This document shows, piece by piece, positions 1 through 9,990 of a stretch of 22,256 nucleotides of DNA. The notes below the pieces were generated by a model. The model worked only from the letters and a program-made list of their open reading frames with translations. It did not search any database and was not told where the DNA came from. The DNA comes from Brachionus koreanus. Taxonomy: Eukaryota; Rotifera; Eurotatoria; Ploima; Brachionidae. Position 1 is the stretch's first letter. Each line of letters opens with the position of its first letter. A program made the position numbers and the translations under genes. The DNA is taken from assembly GCA_016987375.1 (NCBI GenBank), contig PJRA01000198.1, forward strand, positions 218,545 through 240,800, given 5' to 3'.

Positions 1-1
1 C

Positions 2-166
2 AATCATAAATCGAGTCGTTCGCAAATAAAGATAGCTAGAAAGTTTAATTGCCACTTTACCTATATCGGAAAGATTTTAAAAAAGTATACAAACGTCAAA
101 AAGTATAAAAAACACAAGAGACCTCATTTAAATGCTAACCAAGAGAAGGCAGTAAAAAATTTTTAA
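2..166 (+). mobile_element. Tc1/mariner-type transposase, N-terminal helix-turn-helix fragment (relic, open at left edge)
   Basis: A reading frame is open from the window edge to a TAA at 164-166 (54 codons). It contains SQIKIARKFNCHFTYIGKIL, followed by a lysine-rich segment and HKRPHLNANQEKAVKNF. This resembles the DNA-binding helix-turn-helix and linker of Tc1/mariner-like DDE transposases: (Q)xxIAxKFNCxxxYIxKxLKK, a basic stretch, then P and Q residues. The catalytic domain that should follow is missing; after the stop the sequence becomes low-complexity AT. The family resembles that of the catalytic-domain relic at 8463-8965 on the other strand, but the two are far apart and oppositely oriented, so they are not one element. 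The family call is from motif resemblance only. Confidence 0.5.
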
Positions 167-1404
167 TGATAAAATTAATTTTGTGCAATTTTTTCTACAC
201 CCGTTAGTACTTAGTCTGATTTAAAAAATTTTTTTTTTTTCCAAAAGATATCTAAACTTTAAGTGATTAAATGTAAATTATACTCCATGAGATTTTTGCA
301 ATGTAAATCAACCATCTTAATCTATTTTTTACATCAAAAATTTATAATCTTTTTTAAACGCTTAAAAAATCCTTCTATTAATTTTTAAAAATGAAATTAT
401 TTTTTTTTTAAAAAACTATGTTTAAAATCCCAGATTTCAATTAAATTGGGTAGAATGAAACAGCCTAACATTTTTATAATTAAAAATTCTAAGATTTTTA
501 GAATATTTTATTTTTCATTTTAAAAAGTACAATGTTGTACAAATTTGTACAAATGAAATGAAACGATTTAGAAAAAAGATTATATAGTTTTTTCTTTTTG
601 TACTGTAATTTTTGTACAAAGATTTCACATTGCCATAAAAAATGTAACTATCCATTAGATGATTAGCTCTTTTTCTTTCTCATATTTAATTACTAAAATG
701 ACGAAAAATCATTTCGCTACCTTCTTGACTAGGTATTTAGGCTGTTTTATAAGTTAATTAATAATTAAAGTGAGATATTTTGAAATAAAAAGATTTTTAG
801 AGCTAGGAGATTTTGGATTTTGATATTTTTTCGTCATGTCTTTTCGACTTAAATAAGTAATTTGAAAATATTTTGTTACCATATACCAGTTTCGTTATTG
901 ATTTTTCTCAGATTTGGTTTTTTGTATCTTAAATGTGAATGTGTTTCACAATTCAAGCAATTAATAGACTTTTTACATAAAATATTTTTACAAAAAATAC
1001 AATAAAACTCTTATTAGTTTTGAACAGTCCGAAAAGGTAATTAAAAATAAAATAAATTAAAAAGCTACATTAGAAAAAACTTAAAATCCTCTTATTTAAT
1101 TTTCTTTATTTAATATTCAAAATTAAAAGCAACAAATTAAATCAAAAATTCAAGTTAACGCCAAAGCATCAAGTTTTTAAAAAGTGTTCAAATTAAATTT
1201 TAGGTTATAATTTTAGGTATTAATATATTAAATTTTAGTTGATAAGACTTAATTTTTATCTTAAGTTATTTCAAAATAAAATTGATTTCTTCCAGAAAAT
1301 TTCATTAAATATTTGGAAAGATTCTAAATAAAAATTTCAAAAAATGTAAAAAAGAAAAATGCTGCTATTTGTTATAAATAGATTATTTACATTTCAGCAA
1401 TTAA
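167..1404. other. AT-rich stretch without recognisable gene
   Basis: I see no convincing reading frame, splice-bounded exon or RNA gene here. The stretch is dominated by A and T homopolymer runs. The only structure that stands out is a cluster of GTACAA/TTGTAC sites at 527-619, listed separately. Confidence 0.6.
527..619. repeat. Clustered GTACAA/TTGTAC palindromes
   Basis: GTACAA-TG-TTGTAC occupies 527-540. It overlaps a perfect 18-base palindrome, TTGTACAAATTTGTACAA, at 535-552. Further TTGTAC copies lie at 598-603 and 612-617. Five half-sites within about 90 bases of AT-rich DNA look non-random. They could be a binding-site cluster, a decayed terminal inverted repeat or chance. No gene start is close by. 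Confidence 0.45.
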
Positions 1405-1548
1405 GAAGTCATTCTGCACTTAGGTTCTTCCGCAATTAAGTATTGCAAATGTTATAAAAAGGATATGGAAATCGCCTGTATAAGTTGTGCTCAATTTTTG
1501 AAATCTCAGAATTTCACGAAATTCCTAGCTTACTTTAACAACAATTAA
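1405..1548 (+). pseudogene. B-box-like cysteine cluster fragment
   Basis: A 47-residue reading frame without an initiating ATG ends at a TAA (1546-1548). It carries YCKCYKKDMEIACISCAQF, a CxC-x8-CxxC arrangement. The spacing and the surrounding basic and acidic residues resemble the core of a B-box 2 zinc finger as found in TRIM-type proteins (family knowledge). An acceptor-like TTAG at 1420-1423 could start it as an internal exon. It is followed, in another frame, by a coiled-coil-like segment (1559-1807), and B-box followed by coiled coil is the TRIM order. The missing start and the frame break suggest a relic or an incompletely modelled exon. The assignment is tentative. Confidence 0.3.
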
Positions 1549-1558
1549 AAGATAAGCA

Positions 1559-2152
1559 ATGATAAACAAGCCGGCACAAAACACAAACTCGATGGAGTAC
1601 ATAAAATTACTAGAGTACAAACTGCAACAGGATCTTATAGCGCACAAAAAAGTATTAAAATGGGCAAGCACAATTCAATTACGAATCGAACAGACTCAAT
1701 CACAAATCGACAATTTAAAACGCTATGAACCAAACGTTTTTGATGATAAAAAACAAGACAAACCCGTTAAAATACCGTTAAAATCAGTTCACCAAACCAC
1801 TTCTTAACAAGGCGGACCAAATATATCAAACATCTCAACGATTTCTAATCCGGTCACAGAACAAAGCGAAATGAAATCTTATAAAACTCCAAAGCCGGAA
1901 TTCACTTTTCAGAAAGATTTGAAATCAGAGCAAATAAAATCAATTAGAAAACAAAACAAAACAACTCTAGGACTCAATAAGAGTTTTAACGAAGACACCG
2001 ACTTAATTAGTGAGACAAAAACAATTTTCAGTAAGATTTCAAAGAGTACAAATGATAATAGAAAAGAATTTGAAATCACGTTGGACAACATAAAAAATAT
2101 TTTAATTGGTAACCATGCATCAAAATTAGTAACTCAGACTAAAATAACTTAG
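1559..2152 (+). pseudogene. Hypothetical coiled-coil reading frame split by one in-frame TAA
   Basis: A frame beginning MINKPAQNTNSMEYIKLLEY runs for 82 codons to a TAA at 1805-1807. It then stays open in exactly the same frame for another 114 codons (QGGPNISNISTISNPVTEQS and onward, ending VTQTKIT before TAG at 2150-2152). The first half, about residues 12-55, is a charged heptad-like helix (LLEYKLQQDLIAHKKVLKW) likely to form a coiled coil. The second half is lysine- and serine-rich and unrecognised. An in-frame stop lies just upstream of the ATG (1553-1555). Base use is visibly less AT-rich than the flanks, as expected of sequence that was coding. The simplest reading is a gene or last exon with a nonsense mutation; stop-codon readthrough or a missed intron is possible. 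It may form one unit with the cysteine cluster at 1405-1548. Confidence 0.35.
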
Positions 2153-2358
2153 AAATAGGGTTCATTTGAATTTTGAAAATGTTGTATTTTTTATTTTATT
2201 TTCTTTTTTTACAAAATACTAGAAAAATTATGTAACATAGTACAACTTAAATCTTTTGATATTGTCTTTCTTATTTTTATTTGAAAGTTAATAATTTTTG
2301 TATAATTTAAACTAACTTTTTTGAACTTTCTTGAATGTTTAATTAAAAATATTAAATA

Positions 2359-2441
2359 CAGTGACCCTTATTTGACGGGTCACTGAGCAAGTGGTCGGCG
2401 ATCGGCCTCAGCTTAGAATTAATAAATAAATAAATAAAAAA
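2359..2441 (+). mobile_element. GC-rich hairpins with (AATA)n-like tail, possible retroposon 3' end
   Basis: A perfect 9-base stem, CAGTGACCC (2359-2367) with GGGTCACTG (2377-2385), encloses a 9-base loop. A second short GC-rich hairpin follows (GGTCGG-CGA-TCGGCC, 2393-2407, with two G-T pairs). The block then runs into a tandem AATA tail ending near 2439. In DNA this AT-rich a compact GC-rich folded block followed by a short tandem tail is the form of the 3' end of many LINEs and SINEs, where the hairpin recruits reverse transcriptase. No target-site duplication was identified, so this stays a candidate. Confidence 0.35.
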
Positions 2442-2559
2442 GATGTAAAAATATAGCTGATAACAATAATTAGATACTAAATCATAGTTATTTAATTATT
2501 CATCATAAAAAATCCACCCTTTATGACTTTTGAAAGAAAGTTTAGCTATTATTTTTTAT

Positions 2560-2775
2560 TCTTTACTTCATTTCTTTAAAATTTGTAACGATTATTGAAC
2601 AAGTTACACAATTTTCCTTTATAAGGTTTCACTTTCTTTCTCAAAAATTTTTAAGACTTTTATTAATTCTTCTAGATAAGCTAATTCATTTCTTGTTAAA
2701 GATTTGTTCAATGTTGCTTGTTTTCACATCTTGGACAAGGTTAAGAATATAATAAACCTTCTTATTTGGCACTGA
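2560..2775 (-). mobile_element. hAT transposase relic (C-terminal region)
   Basis: On the minus strand 2711-2622 reads LNKSLTRNELAYLEELIKVL followed by KIFEKESETL, then a stop. It continues after the stop as a broken stretch containing SLQILKK. Upstream, in another frame, is VYYILNLVQDV. The order (YYxLxxLxE, then LTxxExxxLEELxxVLKxFExxT, then a SLxxPxLQxLKK-like stretch) matches the C-terminal half of hAT-family transposases around the dimerisation region. Stops and a frame change show it is dead. No terminal inverted repeats or 8-base target duplications were identified. Confidence 0.45.
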
Positions 2776-3237
2776 GGTGTTTATACTAAATTAAATCAAA
2801 AAAAAAATTAAGTAAATTCAAAAATATTTCTATTTAATAGAATGAAAAAATAATAAAGAAAAACAAAAATGAAAGAAAAGAATAAGTGTTCTAAAATGAG
2901 CAAATAATGCTTAAATACAACAACAATCATTGTATATAAAAAAAAGAATTTTAATTCAAAATAAACTGCTCTTTTTAAAAGAAAAGTTATGCTTATATGA
3001 AGAACCATAGCAAGAATATTAAATTCATGTTCTTAGTTATTTAATTGACATTGATTTGATTTTCTAGCAGTTTATTCAGCTGATTTATTTTAATAGATAA
3101 AATAATTATGTCATAAAAAAAATTTTTTGCAAAATAAATAAAATATCGATATCAAATTAAAATAAAGATAAAGTGAAAAAAAAATATAGATTTATTTATT
3201 CTAAAAATATAACTAATTTTAAAATCTCATTAACTTT
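2776..3237. other. AT-rich spacer and 3' flank of the malic enzyme gene
   Basis: No gene is recognised. One minus-strand open frame (2808-3008) is only a phenylalanine/leucine-rich artefact of T-rich DNA. On the minus strand a TTTATTTATT block at 3191-3200 gives AATAAA signals about 40 bases past the malic enzyme stop, the likely polyadenylation signal. Confidence 0.5.
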
Positions 3238-5403
<2,166 letters not shown>

Positions 5404-5949
5404 TCTATTTGATATAAAAATAAAAAAAAATTAAATTTTCTCTTGCATTATTTAGCAAATTAAAAAGTTGATGTAATTTGACTGTTTTTTATTTGTTTAA
5501 ATCACGTTTGGTAGAAAGGTGAGCTTTTATTTAAATTTTGCTCGAATATAAATAATCAACTCATAATTCCATTAAAGAACTAATAGAATTAAGACTAATT
5601 TGATAAACAATTTGATTTTAAGATGAATCTAATTGTGAAGACTAGGCGTAATTTTTTTCTTTTAAAAATGTCCAGATAAGCTGTAGATAAAGAAAATTTT
5701 ATCTTGTTATTTAATTTAAAAAAAAAAACGCTAACTCATTCAATTTTCATAAATTATTAAATATAAAAAAAATCGATGATTTTGTTGTAAAAATTAGCAA
5801 TACGCTTGAACATAACTCAAAATTTGTAATATTAAAACAGAAAAAATTATTTACTTCATCAATTAAAATAAATCATCTAATTTTTAAATGAAAAAAAAAA
5901 ATTTTTTTCTATATCTTTTAATCTTTTATTTTAAAAATGGAAAAAAAAT
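5404..5949. other. Spacer between the malic enzyme start and the DDAH 3' end
   Basis: AT-rich with no gene seen. On the minus strand CAAATAG directly precedes the malic enzyme start codon (one base between), which could be a splice or trans-splice acceptor. An AATAAA on the minus strand at about 5925-5930 lies just past the DDAH stop and can serve as its polyadenylation signal. Confidence 0.5.
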
Positions 5950-6771
5950 TTAAATTTTAAAAAATACACTTCTACAAGTCAAACATCCATCAATTTTTTT
6001 AAATTCAGAATTTTCAACTCTAAATCTTTTATGCTTGTCTAAATCATCTTTATTTAAATACATGCTCTCATATTCTAAACATGTTAAAATATTTCTATTA
6101 AATGCCAAAACATTTGCAGCACAATTTTCGTCAACTTTGACAAATTGATACTCGGAAGCAAATATCGACTTCGACAAAATTTGTTCTTCAATCAATTTGG
6201 CTTCTTTGGTTTGACTAATAATGATTACACCTGGTAATACCATAGACATAAATGATTTTAAATGCAACCCTTGGGCTACTTGACAAACAGTGACAGGGTA
6301 CTCTTTAAAAAAGGACTTGAACTCGTCAATTCCCTGCTGGTTGGTTCTAGTCGAAATGCCGATTATAAATTCCTTGCCAGTGAACATACAATCGCCGCCT
6401 TCGATGAAAGAACAACTTGTGTTTTGAACAGAAGCGATCTGAAGATTCAGTTCTCGCGAAACTTGCTCCAGCTTTGATTTAACTACAAGAACCTCATTCC
6501 GTCTTGACTCAGCCCCAGGATTGGTGATGAAAACTTTGTTGCCTAAAGCTATACAAGTATCTTCGACAAAAACACAGTCTGGATGATTTTCATTGCTTGA
6601 AAATCTGATCAAATTTAAACCAGAATCCTCCAGGGTTTTCAAATATGCCTCGTGTTGCTTTTTAGCCAATTCATAATCAACTGGTTCATGCTTATCTAAG
6701 CTAAGACCGTTGATAACACTTCTGGGAACATCTGCACACACTAGAGCATGTGTATACTCAAAATAATTCAT
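5950..6771 (-). CDS. DDAH1: N(G),N(G)-dimethylarginine dimethylaminohydrolase (dimethylargininase)
   Basis: Hydrolyses asymmetric dimethylarginine and monomethylarginine to citrulline and methylamines, relieving inhibition of nitric oxide synthase; cytosolic. The uninterrupted 273-residue frame matches the whole family length (about 280). It shows the pentein-fold landmarks in order: PDCVFVEDT (64-72, substrate-binding acidic residues), a substrate arginine in ESRRNEV, EGGDCMFTG (124-132), STRTNQQG (140-147), the catalytic histidine in GLHLKSF (His170) and the catalytic cysteine in DGCLTCRSV (Cys266). The second cysteine of the vertebrate CC pair is Arg here; the catalytic one is kept. The first ATG gives a normal N-terminus (FEYTHALVCADVPRS). 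The gene has no introns although its neighbour has four. The symbol is by family; DDAH1 versus DDAH2 identity is not meaningful in an invertebrate. Confidence 0.93.
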   Translation of the reverse strand: MNYFEYTHALVCADVPRSVINGLSLDKHEPVDYELAKKQHEAYLKTLEDSGLNLIRFSSNENHPDCVFVEDTCIALGNKVFITNPGAESRRNEVLVVKSKLEQVSRELNLQIASVQNTSCSFIEGGDCMFTGKEFIIGISTRTNQQGIDEFKSFFKEYPVTVCQVAQGLHLKSFMSMVLPGVIIISQTKEAKLIEEQILSKSIFASEYQFVKVDENCAANVLAFNRNILTCLEYESMYLNKDDLDKHKRFRVENSEFKKIDGCLTCRSVFFKI

Positions 6772-6869
6772 TTTTGATGAAATTTAGAAAAATAATATTT
6801 TTTGTTGATAATCAAAAATGAATGTCATGTGATTAATGTTTCATGTTTTTGTTGAAGCAACAAAAAATA

Positions 6870-6942
6870 AACCCGAGGCGGGACTCGAACCCGCAATCTT
6901 CGGTTTAGGAGACCGACGCCTTATCCATTAGGCCACACGGGC
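6870..6942 (-). tRNA. tRNA-Arg (anticodon CCU), copy 1
   Basis: On the minus strand a 73-base cloverleaf starts GCCCGTGTGGCCTAATGGAT. The anticodon stem TCGGT/ACCGA encloses loop CTCCTAA, with anticodon CCT at 6909-6907, reading AGG codons. The T arm is GCGGG-TTCGAGT-CCCGC. The acceptor stem has a G1-U72 pair, as in other animal tRNA-Arg(CCU) genes, and one T-T mismatch at 6-67. There is no intron. A T6 run at about 6867-6862 is the RNA polymerase III terminator. Confidence 0.95.
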
Positions 6943-7115
6943 TTTTAAATTAATTCTGTCAATAACAAAATTACTAACTGGAATCAAATATAATTTTGAT
7001 TTATCTAAAATTTCTGATTTTTTCTTAGATAATTTTTAATTTAAATAAAAATTTTTATTTTTTAGTAAATATCAATTAATTCAAGAAAAAAAAATTAATT
7101 TAAAAAAAAAAAATA

Positions 7116-7188
7116 AACCCGAGGCGGGACTCGAACCCGCAATCTTCGGTTTAGGAGACCGACGCCTTATCCATTAGGCCACACGGGC
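7116..7188 (-). tRNA. tRNA-Arg (anticodon CCU), copy 2
   Basis: The 73 bases are identical to the copy 246 bases away, in the same orientation, including the 6-67 acceptor mismatch. The immediate flanks are partly shared (TTTATTTTTT directly downstream). An 11-base T run on the minus strand (7113-7101) is the polymerase III terminator. This is a recent tandem duplication or a pair kept identical by gene conversion. Confidence 0.95.
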
Positions 7189-7483
7189 TTCAGATAAGTA
7201 CTAAAATTATTTTTTAGTTTCAAACAAAACTATAATTTAAAACCGCTAATTGCGGTCATTGAAGTCGGTCTTGTACGTTTAGAACGATTTAAATTTTAGG
7301 AATGAATTTTAGAAAAATTTGTATAGATTGGATGAGATTAGAAGATGAGGTAAAGTGATGAGATCCCTCCCCTCCCCTTCAACGAAGTTCAAAATTTGAG
7401 TCAAAAAAATTTATTTTTTTAAAATCTTTATTTAGGAAATAGAAATAGATTAATTACAAAACACAAAAAAAAAATTTCATAAA
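7189..7483. other. Spacer with a C-rich tract, 3' flank of the AN1 gene
   Basis: No gene is seen. It holds a short hairpin (ACCGC-TAATT-GCGGT, 7242-7256) and an unusual C-rich run, CCCTCCCCTCCCC (about 7364-7377), which is G-rich on the minus strand. On the minus strand AATAAA at 7432-7427 is the probable polyadenylation signal of the AN1 gene, about 50 bases after its stop. Confidence 0.5.
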
Positions 7484-7972
7484 TTATTTAGATTTTAATA
7501 GAGAAAATTTGTTAACTAAATTATTGAATACAGAATTTTTTTGCGCATTTTGTCTGCAATTTGTGCTCAAAGAAATACACTTATGATCTTCTGGTATTCT
7601 GTGTTTGTTACAAAAATTTTTGTGACAAGACAAACATTCAAATTTGAATATGTCTTTAGTTTTGCATGAGCTGACTGAGCATTTATTTGAAGTAGATCTT
7701 TTAGGCTTTGTTTCATTGAACTGACACTTTTCCATATGCTTTGCCAAGCAAAAGTCCAAGTCTTGACCGCGTTTAAACTCAATCGTTTGATTGCATAATT
7801 CACAAGTGGGAATTTTATAATCAAATTTTGTGTGTTCTTTGCAGTCATGAGCTTCGTATTTAAAGTGCTCGCTACAATAGAAACGGTTGCACGCCTTGCA
7901 TTTCATAGGCAACAAGTCTAGTCTGTGACAAAATTCTTCTTCGCAGTGTTTTCCTTTATCTAAAAGCTCCAT
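7484..7972 (-). CDS. AN1-type zinc-finger protein of the ZFAND2/AIRAP family
   Basis: The 162-residue protein has two AN1 zinc fingers, the layout of ZFAND2A/B, stress-inducible factors that bind the proteasome and p97 and help clear damaged proteins (family knowledge). AN1-1 spans residues 10-44 (HCEEEFCHRLDLLPMKCKAC, then FYCSEH and AHDC). A central CxxC...H..KC cluster lies at 57-83 (CELC, then KHMEKC). AN1-2 spans 98-132 (CSVSSCK, ECLSCHKNFCNKHR, DHKC). The N-terminus MELLDKGKHCEE matches the family start closely. The tail lacks the ubiquitin-interacting motifs and CaaX box of ZFAND2B, so it is nearer ZFAND2A in form. It is intronless. A CTTTTTCAG acceptor-like sequence 18 bases before the ATG suggests a spliced or trans-spliced leader. 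Confidence 0.9.
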   Translation of the reverse strand: MELLDKGKHCEEEFCHRLDLLPMKCKACNRFYCSEHFKYEAHDCKEHTKFDYKIPTCELCNQTIEFKRGQDLDFCLAKHMEKCQFNETKPKRSTSNKCSVSSCKTKDIFKFECLSCHKNFCNKHRIPEDHKCISLSTNCRQNAQKNSVFNNLVNKFSLLKSK

Positions 7973-8462
7973 TTTAAAGTTTTTCTAATCTGAAAAAGTC
8001 ATTTCGAGCTTTTATAGTTGAAACGTAATTCATTTTTGCTTAGATCATAATTAGGAATAATTTATAAAAATGACTAATGCCTAAATTTCAAATTTGCGCC
8101 GCAATTCGAATCTTCTAGACAAAATAAGACAAAACATAAAGAACAAAAATTTTGAATTTATTCTATGTGCCAAAAACACAAATAAATGATCAATATGATT
8201 GAATTAGATTGAAAATAACACTCCTTTTTTTAGATTAAAAAATATAATAAAATATTGTCTTTTGATTTTTAATTTCAATTTAAAAAAATTTTTTTTTTTT
8301 TCGCACTTGATCATTTTTTATTATTCAAGTAAAAAAAATGTTTTTGCCGCCAGAATAAAAAATGGCACAAATTATTTTTTTCATAAAAAATTTTTTATTA
8401 AACAAAGACTTTAGATTTTTTTTAAAATTGTAACTGAACCTTGCTTTTTTCAAAAAACAGTA
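7973..8462. other. AT-rich spacer without recognisable gene
   Basis: No coding frame or RNA gene is seen. It contains long T and A runs, notably around 8281-8302. The AN1 gene's promoter should be near 7990-8100, but no TATA box is clear. Confidence 0.5.
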
Positions 8463-8965
8463 TCAGTTAAGGTTTTGAACTCCATGACGACGTTTGATAT
8501 CGAGGCTAGAGCGAACAGTCTTGGCATGGTCTTGTACAACCTTTGGGTCGATATTGCTAAGGCAAGCGTGAATTTTGTTTTTGAGTTGCCTAAGATTTTT
8601 TGCCTTCCAACCAACCTCATAAACTTTAGCTTTCAAATTTCCCCAAAAATTTTCTATTTTATCTAGCATATAATTCTGTATTCAAATATTCTTTAATCAT
8701 TGGTTCAAGTCGTTTCTTACTGCACTCTCCCATGAAGACATGCTGATTGACCGCTAAACCACTAGATACAAAATTTGGTTCGCTTATTCCGCGTTGTAAA
8801 ACCAGAAAATTAATTTTTATTCAAATTTTTTAACGTACTTGTTCTTTACATTCTCTTGCGTCTTGCTAGCACTGCTATAAAAAAATACTCCTATAAAGAG
8901 TGAAATATGATTCATCATCAATTATAAATTCATATCTGCTATATTTTAAAAGCATTCGACGACAT
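8463..8965 (-). mobile_element. Tc1/mariner-type DDE transposase relic with internal deletion
   Basis: Minus-strand pieces of one transposase appear in the right order but in different frames. YEFIIDDESYFTL (about 8922-8884) holds the first catalytic Asp. A broken stretch with YSSASKT follows. RGISEPNFVSSGLAVNQHVF and ECSKKRLEPMIKEYL come next (about 8795-8675). The C-terminal part (8669-8463) reads ENFWGNLKAKVYEVGWKAKN, a QLKNKI segment and RRHGVQNLN. The section between EYL and ENFW, which should carry the second catalytic Asp, is deleted, and a frameshift lies at the join. Stops occur after FTLYRSIFL. The WP.Ns.IE.FW..LK-like C-terminus and DDESYF are typical of Tc1/mariner DDE_3 elements. 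Terminal inverted repeats were not recognised. The element is inactive. Confidence 0.75.
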
Positions 8966-9990
8966 TTTAAGAGGTAATTTTTTTAAATATCTTATTCTAG
9001 TAACTTTTAACTTATCAAAAAAAGAAGAATTCTTTTTTTGTATTTCAATGTCTCAATAACAAAAATTTAAGTCAAAGTTATGACTTAAATTAAAAAAATT
9101 TTTTTTTGTGTTCGGTAAAAATTACGGAAAATTAGATAAATTAAATAAATAGATTTTTTATTTAAGTATATACAGTAAATCTTTTATCTAAATCAGGTAA
9201 CATTAACAGACCACATAGACCACAAGATTAACAGTCAAAAATTTACAAGCAACTACTTTATTGGTATCAAATATGGATTTATTAGATGAATAGAGAATAA
9301 AAAACTTTTATTTATTATATACCTTTATTTGTTTAATATACTAAATAAAAAATCTGAAAATACTATGTATTGAGATTTGCTTCAAAAAGTCAAAAATATT
9401 GACTTAATTCTTAAAAAATATTTGATTAGACTTAAAACTTATGACTTAATGTTTTTTAAAAAGAAAGAGATTATATGATAAGATTTAATTTAAAAAAGAT
9501 TTTTATCGGCGTTGTTTTGATTTTTATCTGTAAAGACATTTTTGACGATGGAACAAAAAATTTTTGAATAAAATGAATTTCAAAACAGTTATGATTATAC
9601 TACTTTAAAAATTTTAATTGTTGTTAATTTTTTATTCTATTTAAGTTTAGAAAATTAAGCGCTTTTAAAATGACTAATTGATTTGAACAATATAAATTTA
9701 ATAATTAAAAGAGCAAAATAAACATTACATTAAAAAAAGATAATGTTTGAATTTGGCATTAGTTTATAAATTAAAATAAAAAAATGATTACTATTTAAAA
9801 GTTTAAGTTAATAAAAATATTAATCAAATTTTTTTTTAATATTAGATAAATTAAATGTTAATAAATAATTGCAAAATGTTTTTTTTTCTTTAAAGTTAAT
9901 AAAATTTTTTAGAAATTTTTTTGTTTTCAAAAATTAAAAAAATAAATTTATCGTTTTTTTTTAGAAGATTTAGAAGCAAATCATCGCACA
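8966..9990. other. AT-rich spacer upstream of USP5, with small inverted repeats
   Basis: No gene is seen. It contains a perfect 10-base inverted repeat at 9064-9091 and related GACTTA repeats near 9387-9450. A pyrimidine tract ending TTTAG at 9964 lies 26 bases before the USP5 start, an acceptor for a 5' UTR intron or a spliced leader. Confidence 0.5.
9064..9091. repeat. Perfect 10-base inverted repeat
   Basis: AATTTAAGTC (9064-9073) and GACTTAAATT (9082-9091) flank an 8-base loop. A related hairpin, AAGTCAA-AAATA-TTGACTT, lies at 9387-9405, and the loop-plus-arm string TTATGACTTAA recurs near 9440-9450. They may be decayed transposon ends near the transposase relic, or binding sites. Confidence 0.4.

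Noticed and set aside
2808..3008. Minus-strand 66-codon frame, rich in Phe and Leu, looking like membrane helices
   Set aside because: Composition follows directly from A-rich plus-strand sequence; there is no conserved motif, and it lies in a decayed region.
6262..6477. Plus-strand 71-codon frame
   Set aside because: Exact antisense shadow of the DDAH coding sequence.
9150..9250. TACAGTAAATCTTTTATCTAA resembling the terminal repeat of a pogo/Tc1 element
   Set aside because: No inverted partner was found and the resemblance is short; not enough to call an element end.
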